Under the pieces are notes generated by a model that made no database searches, was not told the DNA's origin, and saw only the letters and a list, made by a program, of their open reading frames with translations. Both the position numbers and the translations under genes were made by a program. Shown here piece after piece: positions 9,143-19,155 of a DNA stretch of 64,000 bases (the stretch's first letter is position 1; every line of letters starts with the position of its first letter). Location: positions 868,001 through 932,000 of the forward strand of contig NZ_OW824151.1 of the NCBI RefSeq assembly GCF_942548115.1. Direction: 5' to 3'. The DNA comes from Aeromicrobium sp. Leaf245. Lineage in GTDB: Bacteria; Actinomycetota; Actinomycetes; Propionibacteriales; Nocardioidaceae.

Positions 9143-10466
9143 GGGCGAGCTCCTCGTCGAGGCGGTAGCGGCGCAGCAGCAGGAGGCTGAGCGCGATGAT
9201 CGCGGCGGGGACCAGCGAGAACCCCAGGGTGATCGCGGTGAGGGCCGAGTCGGGCTGCGCGACGTCCTGCCCGCCCGTGGACGAGACGTACCCGCCGACC
9301 GCGAGCACCAGGGCGAACAGTCCTGGGCCGAGTGCGAGGCCGAGCGTCTCGCCGGCGGTCCAGACGCCGGTGTACACGCCGATGCGGTTCTGCCCGCTGC
9401 GGCGGGCGTCGCGCGCCGCGACGTCGGGCAGCATGGCCATCGGGAACACCTGGGCGCCGGCGTAGCCGATGCCCACCAGGGCTGCGGCGGGGTAGACGAC
9501 CACCGCCGTGGCGTCACGGGCGGCGAGCAGGCCGAGGGCGCCGACGACGAGCAGCAGCGTGGCGACGGTGTACCCGGCACGCTTGCCGCGCTCGGCGAAC
9601 AACCGCTCCCAGAGCGGGGTCACGAGGAGGGCCGGGCCCACGAACGAGGCGAACAGGAACGTCGAGGCGGCCGCGGAGTCGAACAGCTCGTCCGCCACGT
9701 AGGCCACGCCGGCGAGCATGGCGCCGACGCCGAGGGCCTGGAGGACGAAGCAGCCGAGCAGCGCGCGGAAGTCGCGGTCCCCCGACACGAGGGCGAGCTG
9801 CTCGCGCAGACCGCCCAATGGCGGCGCGACGTCGAGCCGGGGCGCGTCGCGGGTGCCACGCCACGCACCGACGACGCCGAGCGCCAGCAGCACCGCGACG
9901 TAGACGCCCATGACGCGGTACCCCGCAGCGTCGGAGTCGCCGTCGCCCACGGCGTCGACCACCATCGGAGCCGTGGCGCCGGAGAGCAGGATCGCGAGCG
10001 CCAGCACCGCGACCCGCCACGTCATCAGGCGGGTGCGCTCGGCGTAGTCCGACGTCATCTCCGCCGGCATCGCCACGTACGGCACCTGGAAGAACGCGTA
10101 CGCGCTCGCGCAGCCCAGGAACATCACCACGACCCAGGCGCCCGCCAGCACCGACGGCTCCGTGGGTCCGGCGAACATGAGCGCGAAGAACACCGCCAGC
10201 AGCAGCCCGCCCCGCAGCAGGAAGGGGCGGCGTCGGCCCTGGGGGTGCGTCGAGGCGTCGCTGATGCGCCCCGCGATCGGGTTGAGCACCACGTCCCACG
10301 CCTTCGGCAGGAAGACGATCACCGCGGCGACGACGGCGGCGATGCCGAGCGTGTCGGTCAGGTACGGCAGGAGGAGGAGTCCCGGGACCGTGCCGAAGGT
10401 GCCCGTGGCCACGCTGCCGAGCGCGTAGCCGCGCCGGACCCGCGGGGGCAGCGGCGTCGACGTCAT
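9135..10466 (-). CDS. MFS transporter of the GPH (sugar:cation symporter) type
   Basis: This 443-residue protein has about 12 TM segments. GPH features are FLPKAWDVVLNPIAGRISDAS, followed by GRRRPFLLRGG, YVAMPAEMTSDYAERTRLMTWR in the first half and QVFPMAMLPDVAARDARRSG in the second. The ATG at 10466 starts MTSTPLPPRVRRGYALG. An in-frame upstream ATG at 10508 would add 14 residues reaching near the palindromic repeat and looks less likely. Coupled to the PLP enzyme, it may import that enzyme's substrate or export its product. Confidence 0.82.
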   Translation of the reverse strand: MTSTPLPPRVRRGYALGSVATGTFGTVPGLLLLPYLTDTLGIAAVVAAVIVFLPKAWDVVLNPIAGRISDASTHPQGRRRPFLLRGGLLLAVFFALMFAGPTEPSVLAGAWVVVMFLGCASAYAFFQVPYVAMPAEMTSDYAERTRLMTWRVAVLALAILLSGATAPMVVDAVGDGDSDAAGYRVMGVYVAVLLALGVVGAWRGTRDAPRLDVAPPLGGLREQLALVSGDRDFRALLGCFVLQALGVGAMLAGVAYVADELFDSAAASTFLFASFVGPALLVTPLWERLFAERGKRAGYTVATLLLVVGALGLLAARDATAVVVYPAAALVGIGYAGAQVFPMAMLPDVAARDARRSGQNRIGVYTGVWTAGETLGLALGPGLFALVLAVGGYVSSTGGQDVAQPDSALTAITLGFSLVPAAIIALSLLLLRRYRLDEELARA

Positions 10467-10518
10467 GGCGGTCAGGCTAGGCGAGGCCGGGGCCACCGGC
10501 GGTCCCACGCGTCTCGAC

Positions 10519-10609
10519 GATTCCCAGGTCGACCTGGGAATCTCCCGTTCCGCACGGATTCCTCACCCCTGCACGGGTTGCTCTCCGTGCGGGTGTGAGA
10601 TCTCCGTGC
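10519..10609 (+). repeat. 91-nt dispersed palindromic element, copy A
   Basis: It begins with a perfect 24-bp palindrome: GATTCCCAGGTC at 10519-10530, then its complement to 10542. A nested hairpin region from 10552 to 10609 follows, with outer arms gcacgga..tcctcac / gtgagatctccgtgc and inner arms ctgcacgg / ccgtgcgg around GTTGCTCT. An inverted copy of the same length lies at 20978-21068 and a diverged relative at 39391-39495. It occupies the space between divergent genes. Confidence 0.85.
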
Positions 10610-10738
10610 CTCCGATCACCCGTGCAGGGTGCGCGGACCCGGCCGGCACGGCGGGACGGTGGGCGAGATGACGTGACGCGATGCGATGTGGCACGGTCGG
10701 CGTGGGGCGCGCGACGTGGCGCGCGGGAGGGGGAGCGC

Positions 10739-11446
10739 ATGACGTGGGCGGAGCTCGCCGGCCTGGCCGGCCTCGCGCTGGTCGACAGCACCAGCTTCGG
10801 CACGCTGCTCATCCCGCTCTGGATGCTGCTCGCGCCGCGAGTTCGGCCGGGTCGGGTGCTGCTGTTCCTCGGGACCGTCGTGGTCTTCTACTACGCGGTC
10901 GGCGTCCTGCTGCTCCTCGGCATCGACGTCGCCGTGGAGGCGGCCTCCGACCTCGGTGGAGCGCTCGCGGACAACCGGCCGCTCACGATTGCCCAGCTCG
11001 TGGTGGGCGTGGGGCTGTTCCTCTGGAGCTTCCGCGTCGAGAAGAAGGCCAAGGAGCAGTCCGGACCGAGTCCGCGCGCCAGACGCTGGCGTGCGGCACT
11101 GCAGGGCGAGGGCGTCCCCGTGCGCACGACCATGGGCATCGCGCTCGTGGCCACCGTGCTCGAGGTCGCGACGATGCTCCCGTACCTGGCCGCCATGGGC
11201 CTGCTCTCGCGTGCCGACGTCGACCGTCCGGTCCAGCTGCTCGTGCTCGTGGGCTACGTGCTCGTCATGGTGCTGCCGGCCCTCGTCCTCCTCGTGCTCC
11301 GAGTCGCGGCCTCCCGACTCGTGGAGCCGTGGCTCGAGCGGGCCGACGCCTGGATGTCGGCGCGCACGGGCTCGATGATGAGCTGGGTCATCGGCATCGT
11401 CGGCTTCTTCGTCGGCATCGACGCGTTCGACCGGCTCTTCGGCTGA
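10739..11446 (+). CDS. GAP-family (Sap/sulfolipid-addressing-like) membrane protein
   Basis: This 235-residue protein has six predicted TM segments and starts MTWAELAGLAGLALVDSTSFGTLLIPLW. DSTSFGTLLIP is typical of the GAP/Sap family near TM1. An LysE-like second half begins MGIALVATVLEVATMLPYLAAMGLL. GAP proteins help to place lipids in mycobacteria; a role in solute or lipid export is an inference. The GGGAGGGGG ribosome-binding site at about 10725-10733 fixes the start. The 3' end is 3 bp from the convergent otsA stop. Confidence 0.78.
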   Translation: MTWAELAGLAGLALVDSTSFGTLLIPLWMLLAPRVRPGRVLLFLGTVVVFYYAVGVLLLLGIDVAVEAASDLGGALADNRPLTIAQLVVGVGLFLWSFRVEKKAKEQSGPSPRARRWRAALQGEGVPVRTTMGIALVATVLEVATMLPYLAAMGLLSRADVDRPVQLLVLVGYVLVMVLPALVLLVLRVAASRLVEPWLERADAWMSARTGSMMSWVIGIVGFFVGIDAFDRLFG

Positions 11447-11449
11447 CCG

Positions 11450-12907
<1,458 letters not shown>

Positions 12908-12967
12908 GGCTCCACCCTAGGCGAGCGGCGGGACCGCGCCCGTCGACCGCGCCGGACGAGATGGGTC

Positions 12968-13009
12968 GGTCAGCGCTGGCCGGTCAGCGCTGGCCGGTCA
13001 GCACTGGCT
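12968..13009. repeat. Three tandem 14-bp repeats between otsA and the Gfo/Idh gene
   Basis: GGTCAGCGCTGGCC occurs at 12968 and 12982, then a variant GGTCAGCACTGGCT at 12996. Each unit contains AGCGCT, a 6-bp palindrome. It abuts the 3' end of the oxidoreductase gene. Confidence 0.75.
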
Positions 13010-13011
13010 GG

Positions 13012-14088
13012 TCACCGATGAGCGTGCGTGCCGATCTGCTCGAGGATCGTGTCCATCAGCTCCTGGATCTGCAGGGTGGCCTCGAGCGGCAGCAGCGCCG
13101 ACGCGGTCCGTCCGTCCCGCAGGCAGGCCGCGACCTCCTCGGCCTCGTGGGCGTACCCGCGTCCGGTGACGGGCACGTCGATCCGCTCACGCTCGTCCCC
13201 GCGCACGAGCGTGAAGGACGTGGGGTGGTGGAAGCGGCCGTCGATCTCGATCCGTCCGTCCGTGCCGGCGATCGACGCCGTGCTGTCGGACTGGGCGAGC
13301 TGCGTCCACGCGATGCTCGAGACGGGCTGGTAGCCACCGGACCCGCGAGCCTCGTGCACCAGCGTGGCCCCTCCCGCCACGTCGAATCCGCGCGCGTGCA
13401 GCGCGCCGGCGGCGGTGACGCTGTGCGGGTGGCCAAGCACCAGGTGGGCGAAGGTGAGCGGGTAGATGCCGATGTCCAGCAGCGCGCTGGCCCCGAGCTC
13501 GGGGTCCCACAGGCGTGCGACGTCCGGGCCGGCCGCGAACCCGAGGGCTGCCCTGAGCTCGCCGACCTCTCCGATCGCGCCGGAGTCCACGCGCCGCTTC
13601 ACCTCGCGGATGACGGGGTTCGTGCGCATCCACATGGCCTCGGCCAGGAACAGGCCCGTCTCGCGTGCGCGGGCGACGAGCTCGCGTCCGCTCGCGACGT
13701 CCAGCGTCATGGCCTTCTCGCACAGCACCGGCTTGCCGGCGTCGAGGCACAGCAGCGCGTCCTCGAGGTGGCGGCTGTGCGGGCTCGCGACGTAGACGAC
13801 GTCGACGTCCGGGTCGGCCACGAGCTCGTCGTAGCTCCCGTACGCGCGGGCCGTCGGCGTGCCGTGCTCGTCGAGGAAGGTCTGGGCCCGCGTCCGGTCG
13901 CGCGAGCCCGCGGCCACCACCTCGTGGTCGGGCAGCAGGGCCAGGTCCCGCGCGAAGCTGCCGGCGATGTGTCCGGTGGCGAGGATGCCCCAGCGCAGGG
14001 GCCGGTCGGCGGGGACGGCCGCGGCGGCGCGCTGGTCGTTGCTGGGCTGGTCGTTGCTGGGCTGGATGTTGCTGGGGGACTCGGCCAT
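13012..14088 (-). CDS. Gfo/Idh/MocA-family NAD(P)-dependent oxidoreductase
   Basis: This 358-residue protein has an N-terminal Rossmann motif (RWGILATGHIAGSFARDL) and the family signature CEKAMTLDVASGRELVARA containing the EK(P/A) lysine. The C-terminal substrate domain includes AMWMRTNPVIREVKRRV and LLDIGIYPLTF. It resembles trans-dihydrodiol dehydrogenase-type members; the substrate is unknown. The N-terminal 25 residues contain a QPSNDQ repeat. ATG 14088 is chosen; ATG 14100 is also in frame, and neither has a well-placed ribosome-binding site. Confidence 0.85.
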   Translation of the reverse strand: MAESPSNIQPSNDQPSNDQRAAAAVPADRPLRWGILATGHIAGSFARDLALLPDHEVVAAGSRDRTRAQTFLDEHGTPTARAYGSYDELVADPDVDVVYVASPHSRHLEDALLCLDAGKPVLCEKAMTLDVASGRELVARARETGLFLAEAMWMRTNPVIREVKRRVDSGAIGEVGELRAALGFAAGPDVARLWDPELGASALLDIGIYPLTFAHLVLGHPHSVTAAGALHARGFDVAGGATLVHEARGSGGYQPVSSIAWTQLAQSDSTASIAGTDGRIEIDGRFHHPTSFTLVRGDERERIDVPVTGRGYAHEAEEVAACLRDGRTASALLPLEATLQIQELMDTILEQIGTHAHR

Positions 14089-14125
14089 GCCTCCACGCAT
14101 ACCAGAGCAGCAGTCCGCCGAAGCG

Positions 14126-14156
14126 AATGACACCACTGTCATTCCTGGGTTAGGGT
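14126..14156 (+). promoter_or_regulatory. Operator and promoter upstream of the DUF3263 gene
   Basis: Perfect inverted repeat AATGACA-CCAC-TGTCATT (14126-14143) overlaps a -35-like ATGACA (14127-14132). An 18-bp spacer later TAGGGT (14151-14156) lies 6 nt before the ATG at 14163, fitting a leaderless transcript. The divergent Gfo/Idh gene starts at 14088-14100, so the repeat may regulate both sides. The cognate regulator is unknown. Confidence 0.6.
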
Positions 14157-14162
14157 GACGCC

Positions 14163-14459
14163 ATGAGCGCAGTGGAGCAGTCGAGCCACGACCCGGCACG
14201 TCCGGGCAGCACCTTGACCGACCGCGACCTCGACATGCTGTCGATGGAGCGGCTGTGGTGGCAGTTCGCCGGGGCCAAGGAGCAGGCCATCCGCGAGAAG
14301 TTCGACATGTCCGCCACGCGGTACTACCAGCTGCTGAACGCCCTCATCGACAGCGACGACGCCCTCGCCTTCGACCCGCTGCTGGTCAAGCGTCTGCGTC
14401 GTCTGCGTGCTCAGCGCCAGCGCAGTCGCTCGGCGCGCCGCCTCGGCATCGATCTCTGA
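14163..14459 (+). CDS. DUF3263 protein
   Basis: This 98-residue protein contains LTDRDLDMLSMERLWWQFAGAKEQAIREKF, SATRYYQLLNALID and a basic C-terminus (VKRLRRLRAQRQRSRSARRLG). This is the DUF3263 pattern, a small HTH-like fold restricted to actinobacteria. It precedes a LytR_C protein as in the mycobacterial Rv0430-Rv0431 pair. A DNA- or RNA-binding role is plausible from the basic tail but unproven. TAGGGT six nt upstream suggests leaderless translation. Confidence 0.85.
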   Translation: MSAVEQSSHDPARPGSTLTDRDLDMLSMERLWWQFAGAKEQAIREKFDMSATRYYQLLNALIDSDDALAFDPLLVKRLRRLRAQRQRSRSARRLGIDL

Positions 14460-14472
14460 GTCGCGGTCGCGG

Positions 14473-15039
14473 GTGTCCGACCACCGCCGCACGGTGACCC
14501 GCCGGGCGCTCGTGCTGCCCACCTGGGCGCTCCTCGCGGTCGGCGGGGTGGTCGTGCTGGCAGGAGCCTGGCTCGCCTGGCTCCTGGTCACCGGCCACGA
14601 CGACGACGCCCCGGTCGCGTCGGCGAGCTCGAGCCCTGCTGCGTCCGAGCCGTCCGCCACGCCCACGCCGGAGCCCACCGAGACGACCGAGCCGGAGCCC
14701 AGCGAGACGCCGGAGCCCGAGCCCACCGAGACCAGCGAGCCCGAGCCCACCGAGCCCGCGGTCGACCGGTCGTCGATCCAGGTCTCCGTCCTCAACGCGT
14801 CGCGCACCCAGGGCCTGGCCCGCACGGTGGGCCAGCGGGTCACCGCCGAGGGCTGGACCGTCGGCGCGGTGGGCAACTGGCGCGGCTACTCGGCGGCCAA
14901 CACCGTGCACTACCCGCAGGGCCGCGAGGCGGAGGCGCGGCAGCTGGCCGACGACCTCGGCATCCAGGCCGTGGCCCCGATCGTCAACGGGATGAGCGGC
15001 CAGCGGCTCACGATCGTGCTGGTCGGTCCCGTCTCCTGA
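14473..15039 (+). CDS. LytR C-terminal domain membrane protein (VirR-like)
   Basis: This 188-residue protein has a short cytoplasmic N-terminus and one TM helix at about 15-40 (LVLPTWALLAVGGVVVLAGAW...). An external Pro/Glu/Thr-rich linker of TEP/SEP repeats (about 55-97) follows, then a LytR_C domain (IQVSVLNASRTQGLARTVG to the end). The mycobacterial counterpart VirR affects envelope structure and vesicle release. GTG 14473 lies 13 bp after DUF3263; an in-frame ATG at 14407 would overlap it by 53 bp and is less likely. Confidence 0.82.
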   Translation: MSDHRRTVTRRALVLPTWALLAVGGVVVLAGAWLAWLLVTGHDDDAPVASASSSPAASEPSATPTPEPTETTEPEPSETPEPEPTETSEPEPTEPAVDRSSIQVSVLNASRTQGLARTVGQRVTAEGWTVGAVGNWRGYSAANTVHYPQGREAEARQLADDLGIQAVAPIVNGMSGQRLTIVLVGPVS

Positions 15040-15069
15040 GTCGCGCTCCGCGGCTGCGATGATGCTCGG

Positions 15070-15885
15070 GTGCCCGCGGCAGACCACCCCACGCCCGACG
15101 TCCCGGCGTCGCTGCTCGTCGACCCCCGGCAGATCCTGCTCGGACTGGACTTCGACGGCACCCTCTCGCACGTCGTCGACGACCCGACCCGGGCCTTCGC
15201 GCACCCCGACGCCGTCACGGCCGTCGCCCGTCTGGGTCACGTGCTGGGGCAGGTCGCGATCGTCACCGGCCGTCCGGTCGAGCAGGCGCTGACGCTCAGC
15301 GGGTTCCGTGGGCTCGCGGGCCTCGAGCGGCTCGTGATCTGTGGGCAGTACGGAGCGGAGCGGTGGGACGCCGAGGTCGACGTGCTCGAGCGTCCCGACC
15401 GTCCGGACTCGGTGGAGCGGCTGGCGTCGATGCTTCCCCAGTGGCTCGCCGACCACCGCGCAGGGCACGTCCGCATCGAGGACAAGGGCCTGGCGGTCGC
15501 GATCCACACGCGGGGCATCGACGCGGACCTGATCCACGAGCTCGAGGGCCCGCTCCGGGCGCTCGCCGCGGACCTGGACCTCGAGGTCGAGCCGGGCCGC
15601 CAGGTGCTCGAGCTGCGCGGTCACGCGACCGACAAGGGGGTCGCGCTGCGCGACCTCGTGGAGACGACCGGCCTGCGGAGGGTCGTCTACGTCGGCGACG
15701 ACCTGGGCGACCTGCCGGCCTTCGAGGCGGTGGAGCACCTGCGCCGCAGCGGTGGCGACGGTGTCCTGGTGGCGTCGGCGTCGGGCGAGCAGGACGCGCT
15801 CGTGAGTCGCTCCGACGTGGTGCTGCCCGGACCCGACGGCGTCGCAGCGTGGCTCACGGCCTGGGCCGACGCCCTCGACGCCTGA
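15070..15885 (+). CDS. otsB: Trehalose-6-phosphate phosphatase
   Basis: This 271-residue HAD phosphatase converts trehalose-6-phosphate to trehalose. HAD motif I LLGLDFDGTLS (nucleophile and acid/base aspartates), motif II IVTGRP, a cap with GQYGAERW, motif III around GHATDKGVALRDL and motif IV YVGDDLGDLPAFE are all present. It works with otsA encoded 2.2 kb away. GTG start at 15070. Confidence 0.95.
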   Translation: MPAADHPTPDVPASLLVDPRQILLGLDFDGTLSHVVDDPTRAFAHPDAVTAVARLGHVLGQVAIVTGRPVEQALTLSGFRGLAGLERLVICGQYGAERWDAEVDVLERPDRPDSVERLASMLPQWLADHRAGHVRIEDKGLAVAIHTRGIDADLIHELEGPLRALAADLDLEVEPGRQVLELRGHATDKGVALRDLVETTGLRRVVYVGDDLGDLPAFEAVEHLRRSGGDGVLVASASGEQDALVSRSDVVLPGPDGVAAWLTAWADALDA

Positions 15886-15895
15886 GTGCTGCGCC

Positions 15896-16357
15896 GTGAG
15901 CATCCCCGGGGAGCGCCTGCCGGTCCACACGCCGTGGACGCGCGTCCGGACGGTGCTGAACTGGGTCAACCTGAGCACCGTGGCCGGCCTCGTGGTCGCG
16001 TGGCTGGGCGGCGCCACGATCGAGCGGCACGGGCGCGGCACCTACCTGGCGGGCGGCTACCGATGGCGCTTCCCGGTGGCGAGTGCCTTCACGCTCGGCT
16101 CCGTGGTCGTGAGCACCCACGACCACGCCTGGCTGCGCGACCGGCCCCGGCTCCTGCAGCACGAGGACCGGCACGTCACCCGGTACGCCTGGTTGGTCGG
16201 TCCGGTCATGGTGCCGCTCTACCTGCTGGCGGCCGGGTTCTCCTGGGTGGTCGCGGGCGACCACTCGTCGTACAACCCGTTCGAGCGGCTCGCGGGCCTG
16301 GACGACGGCGGCTACCCGCCCGTGACGACGCGACGTCGGCGTCGGCACGGGCGGTGA
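15896..16357 (+). CDS. Unrecognised membrane protein with HExxH motif
   Basis: This 153-residue protein starts at GTG 15896, 11 bp after otsB. It has hydrophobic segments near residues 22-45, about 60-72 and about 100-123. HEDRH (an HExxH match) sits between the last two segments and is followed by VTRYAWLVGP. The C-terminus contains SSYNPFERLAG and a run of basic residues. HExxH before a membrane helix recalls small membrane-associated peptidase-like proteins, but I recognise no family and assign no activity. Confidence 0.65.
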   Translation: MSIPGERLPVHTPWTRVRTVLNWVNLSTVAGLVVAWLGGATIERHGRGTYLAGGYRWRFPVASAFTLGSVVVSTHDHAWLRDRPRLLQHEDRHVTRYAWLVGPVMVPLYLLAAGFSWVVAGDHSSYNPFERLAGLDDGGYPPVTTRRRRRHGR

Positions 16358-16364
16358 GCAGGGC

Positions 16365-17837
16365 TCAGCCGACGGTCCGGTCCGGCCGGCCCGGGACGAA
16401 CAGCGCGGCGACGAGCGCCACGCCGACCGCGCCCGCGGCGGCGAGCAGCGACGGACCGATCGCCCCGTCGTAGCCCTGCGGCGAGATCGAGCCGCCGGCT
16501 CCCTGGAAGACCGCGACGATGACCGCGATCCCGAGCGCCACGCCGAACTCGCGGACGGTGTTGTTGGCCGAGCTCGCGATCGCGAGGTCGTCGTCGGGCA
16601 GTCCGTCGAGCACGGCGGTCGACATGGGGGCGAACGTCAGGCCCATGCCGACGCCGGCCAGGACCAGGGGGACCACCAGGTCGCCGTAGCCCGACCAGCT
16701 CTCGACGACCGATGCGAACCACACGAGCGACACGGTCTGCAGGGAGAGCCCGACGACCAGCAGCGACCGGGCGCCCAGGCGGGGGACGAGTGCTCCGGCG
16801 ATCGGGGCGACCACCATGGGGGCGGCGGTCCAGGGGAGCGTGCGCAGACCGGCCTCGAGCGGGGAGTAGCCCTGCACGACCTGGAGGTACTGCGACAGCA
16901 GGAACACGCTGCCGAACATGCCGAGGCTGAACATGAGGCCGATGACGTTCGCCGCGCTGAACGCCCGGCGACGGAACAGGCGGAGCGGGAGGACGGCGTC
17001 GTCACCCGGCCGCGTGGATCGGTCGAGCCGTGCGGCCCATGTCAGGTACCCGAGCGCGAGGGCCGAGGCGGCCACGAGGGTGCCGACGACCCCGGCGGAG
17101 GACCACCCGTCGTCGTTGCCGTGGACGATGCCCCAGACACCTGCGAAGACCGCGCCACCGAGCAGGAACGTGCCGACGACGTCGGGGCGTCCGGGCGCGG
17201 AGCTGCGCGACTCCGGGGTGGCGAGCAGGAGCAGCGGCACGGCGACCAGGGCCACGGGCACGTTGATCCAGAAGATGGCCTGCCAGCTGAGCCCCTCGAC
17301 CACGGCGCCGCCGATCACGGGTCCGACGGCGACACCCAGCCCGGCCACGCCGCTCCAGATGCCGATCGCCGCGGCTCGCGCCGCGGGGGGCACGGCGGCG
17401 ACGAGGAGCGTGAGCGACAGCGGCACGATCGCCGCGGCGCCGACGCCCTGGAGGGCCCGCGCCGCGATGAGGGCCTCGGCCGACCCGCTCAGCGCGGCGG
17501 CCACGGACCCGAGCGTGAAGACGCCGATGCCGGCCAGCATCACGCGTCGTCGTCCGAGGCGGTCGCCCACGGCGGCCAGCGCGAGCATGAACGTCGCGAA
17601 GGGCAGCGTGTAGGCGTTCATGAACCACGACAGCTGGGTGTCGGTGGCGCCCAGGTCGGACTGCACGACCGGCAGGGCGCTCGTCATGACCAGGTTGTCG
17701 AGGGTGGCCATGAACATCGGCAACGAGGCCGCCGTGAGGGCGAGCGCCGTGCGTCGGCGCGCGGAGGTCGTGGTCGCCGACGGCGTGCCCGTGGGCGGTG
17801 GGGCAGAGGCGGGGGAGTCGAGGGTGTCGGTGGTCAT
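16365..17837 (-). CDS. MFS efflux transporter, DHA2 (EmrB/QacA) type, 14 TM
   Basis: This 490-residue protein has about 14 TM segments with DHA2 motifs: MATLDNLVMTSALPVVQSDL (TM1 motif D1), FMLALAAVGDRLGRRRVML, RALQGVGAAAIVPLSL, GVAVGPVIGGAVVEGLSWQAIFWINVP (motif C). It is divergent from a TetR gene with palindromes in the 92-bp gap, the usual arrangement for repressor-controlled drug efflux. It ends 8 bp from the convergent membrane-protein gene. Confidence 0.92.
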   Translation of the reverse strand: MTTDTLDSPASAPPPTGTPSATTTSARRRTALALTAASLPMFMATLDNLVMTSALPVVQSDLGATDTQLSWFMNAYTLPFATFMLALAAVGDRLGRRRVMLAGIGVFTLGSVAAALSGSAEALIAARALQGVGAAAIVPLSLTLLVAAVPPAARAAAIGIWSGVAGLGVAVGPVIGGAVVEGLSWQAIFWINVPVALVAVPLLLLATPESRSSAPGRPDVVGTFLLGGAVFAGVWGIVHGNDDGWSSAGVVGTLVAASALALGYLTWAARLDRSTRPGDDAVLPLRLFRRRAFSAANVIGLMFSLGMFGSVFLLSQYLQVVQGYSPLEAGLRTLPWTAAPMVVAPIAGALVPRLGARSLLVVGLSLQTVSLVWFASVVESWSGYGDLVVPLVLAGVGMGLTFAPMSTAVLDGLPDDDLAIASSANNTVREFGVALGIAVIVAVFQGAGGSISPQGYDGAIGPSLLAAAGAVGVALVAALFVPGRPDRTVG

Positions 17838-17881
17838 GGGAGTGCTCCTGGGGGAGGGGGCCGAGCGTGGAAGGCATCGAA

Positions 17882-17922
17882 TGATTACTTGTGGACGACT
17901 TTAAGTAATCAGGTGATAACCT
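17882..17922. promoter_or_regulatory. TetR operator between efflux pump and regulator
   Basis: TGATTACTT (17882-17890) and its exact inverse AAGTAATCA (17903-17911) form a palindrome with a 12-bp spacer. Imperfect AGGTGATAACCT follows at 17911-17922. TAACCT (17917-17922) lies 7 nt before the TetR ATG and probably serves as a leaderless -10. The AT-rich arms stand out from the surrounding GC-rich DNA. Confidence 0.78.
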
Positions 17923-17929
17923 GTCAACC

Positions 17930-18514
17930 ATGACCCCCCGGATGAGTGCCGACGCCCGCCGCGAGCTCGTGCTCGAGGCCGCCACCCGCGCCTTCGCCCG
18001 GACGGGGTACGCCGGGACCAGCACCGACGCGGTGGCCAAGGAGGCCGGCGTCTCGCAGCCCTACGTCGTACGGATCTTCGGCACGAAGCTCGAGCTGTTC
18101 GTGGAGGTGTTCGACCGCGCGACCCGTCGCATCATCGACGCCTTCGAGCACGTCATCGCCACGCAGGTGATCGACCCCGACTCCGAGGAGGGCCTCTCGC
18201 CGCTCGGCCAGGCCTACGCCGACCTGGTCCTGCGCGACCGCGACGCCCTGCAGCTCATGGTCCACGGGTTCGCCGCCGCGACCGATCCCGAGATCGGGGC
18301 GTTCGCGCGGTCGCGCATGACCGAGATCTTCCAGGTCGTCCGCGGCACCGGGATCGACGACGACCGGGCCCGTGACTTCGTGGCCCACGGCATGCTCATC
18401 AACGTGATGCTGGCCATCGGCGCCCCGGAGCACGTGACGGGCGACCCCGCGCTGCTGGCCCTCACCGACTGCGTGTTCGGCGACGTCGCCGACTCGCTCA
18501 CCGAGGCCTCCTAG
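17930..18514 (+). CDS. TetR-family repressor
   Basis: This 194-residue protein has an N-terminal HTH (SADARRELVLEAATRAFARTGYAGTSTDAVAKEAGVSQPYVVRIFGTK, residues 5-54) and an all-helical ligand domain. VSQPYVVRIFGTKLELF is the recognition-helix region. Expected role: repress the divergent DHA2 pump and itself until a substrate of the pump binds. The ATG at 17930 is 7 nt behind a -10-like TAACCT. Confidence 0.93.
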   Translation: MTPRMSADARRELVLEAATRAFARTGYAGTSTDAVAKEAGVSQPYVVRIFGTKLELFVEVFDRATRRIIDAFEHVIATQVIDPDSEEGLSPLGQAYADLVLRDRDALQLMVHGFAAATDPEIGAFARSRMTEIFQVVRGTGIDDDRARDFVAHGMLINVMLAIGAPEHVTGDPALLALTDCVFGDVADSLTEAS

Positions 18515-18565
18515 GCCTGCCGCGGAAACCGGGGTCGGGTCCCGTGCGTCACACGTGCGCCCGGT

Positions 18566-18940
18566 TCACCGAGGGCCGGGGCCCCCGCGACGCCCCGCTG
18601 CCCAGCGCAGGCTGAGCTGCACGTCGGTCAGTCCCTCGAAGCGGGTCTCGACCTCGGCCAGGCACACCGCGACGTCGGTGGGGTCGTCGTGCTCGTGGCA
18701 CTCCGCCGTCGACTCCGAGAGCGTCGGCGGGTGCTCGCTGCTGCCGTCCAGTCGGAACACGCTGAAGCCGTTCTCGGCATCGCCCTCCACGGCCACGATC
18801 GTGTGCCCCGGCAGGCGGTGCCGGCTGGACGGCGGGTCGGCGAGGACGGCACTGCTCAGCAGTCCGGCGGTGACGGCGAGCGCCGGCGCAGCCACGAGCG
18901 TGGCGGCACGGGTGCGGAGTGGACGGATGGTGAGCGGCAT
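18566..18940 (-). CDS. Secreted protein of unknown function
   Basis: This 124-residue product starts MPLTIRPLRTRAATLVAAPALAV. The basic N-region, hydrophobic core and small residues up to about position 32 look like a Sec signal peptide. The mature part has two cysteines (in TAECHEHDD and DVAVCLAEV) that could form a disulfide. The ATG at 18940 has GGAGG about 9 nt upstream. A longer frame to 19231 runs into the riboswitch and is rejected. No family recognised. Confidence 0.65.
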   Translation of the reverse strand: MPLTIRPLRTRAATLVAAPALAVTAGLLSSAVLADPPSSRHRLPGHTIVAVEGDAENGFSVFRLDGSSEHPPTLSESTAECHEHDDPTDVAVCLAEVETRFEGLTDVQLSLRWAAGRRGGPGPR

Positions 18941-19121
18941 AGTGAAGACCTCCGACGTCGGCACCGGTCGGTCCGGTGCGGTCGACGGGACATGGCCCTC
19001 GTGGCCGGCGCGACGCCCGGCTGCGCCGACGGCTGTGGACGACCACGGGCGGCGCGCTCGCCTGCGGCTCGATCTGTGGACGCCCGCTCCGTGGACCGTT
19101 GCGTCTCGCATCGCGGACCAA

Positions 19122-19152
19122 TTGGACACATGGTGAGACGCCTGCCTACGCT
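19122..19152 (+). promoter_or_regulatory. Promoter of the SAM riboswitch transcript
   Basis: TTGGAC (19122-19127) and TACGCT (19147-19152) are spaced by 19 bp. A start about 6-8 nt after the -10 would place the 5' end almost exactly at the first base of riboswitch helix P1. The 215 bp between the secreted-protein start and the riboswitch show nothing else that I can support. Confidence 0.5.
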
Positions 19153-19155
19153 GGA

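Noticed and set aside
13012..14199. Longer start for the Gfo/Idh gene at 14199
   Set aside because: It would read through the promoter palindrome and into the DUF3263 gene on the other strand; starts at 14088 or 14100 are preferred.
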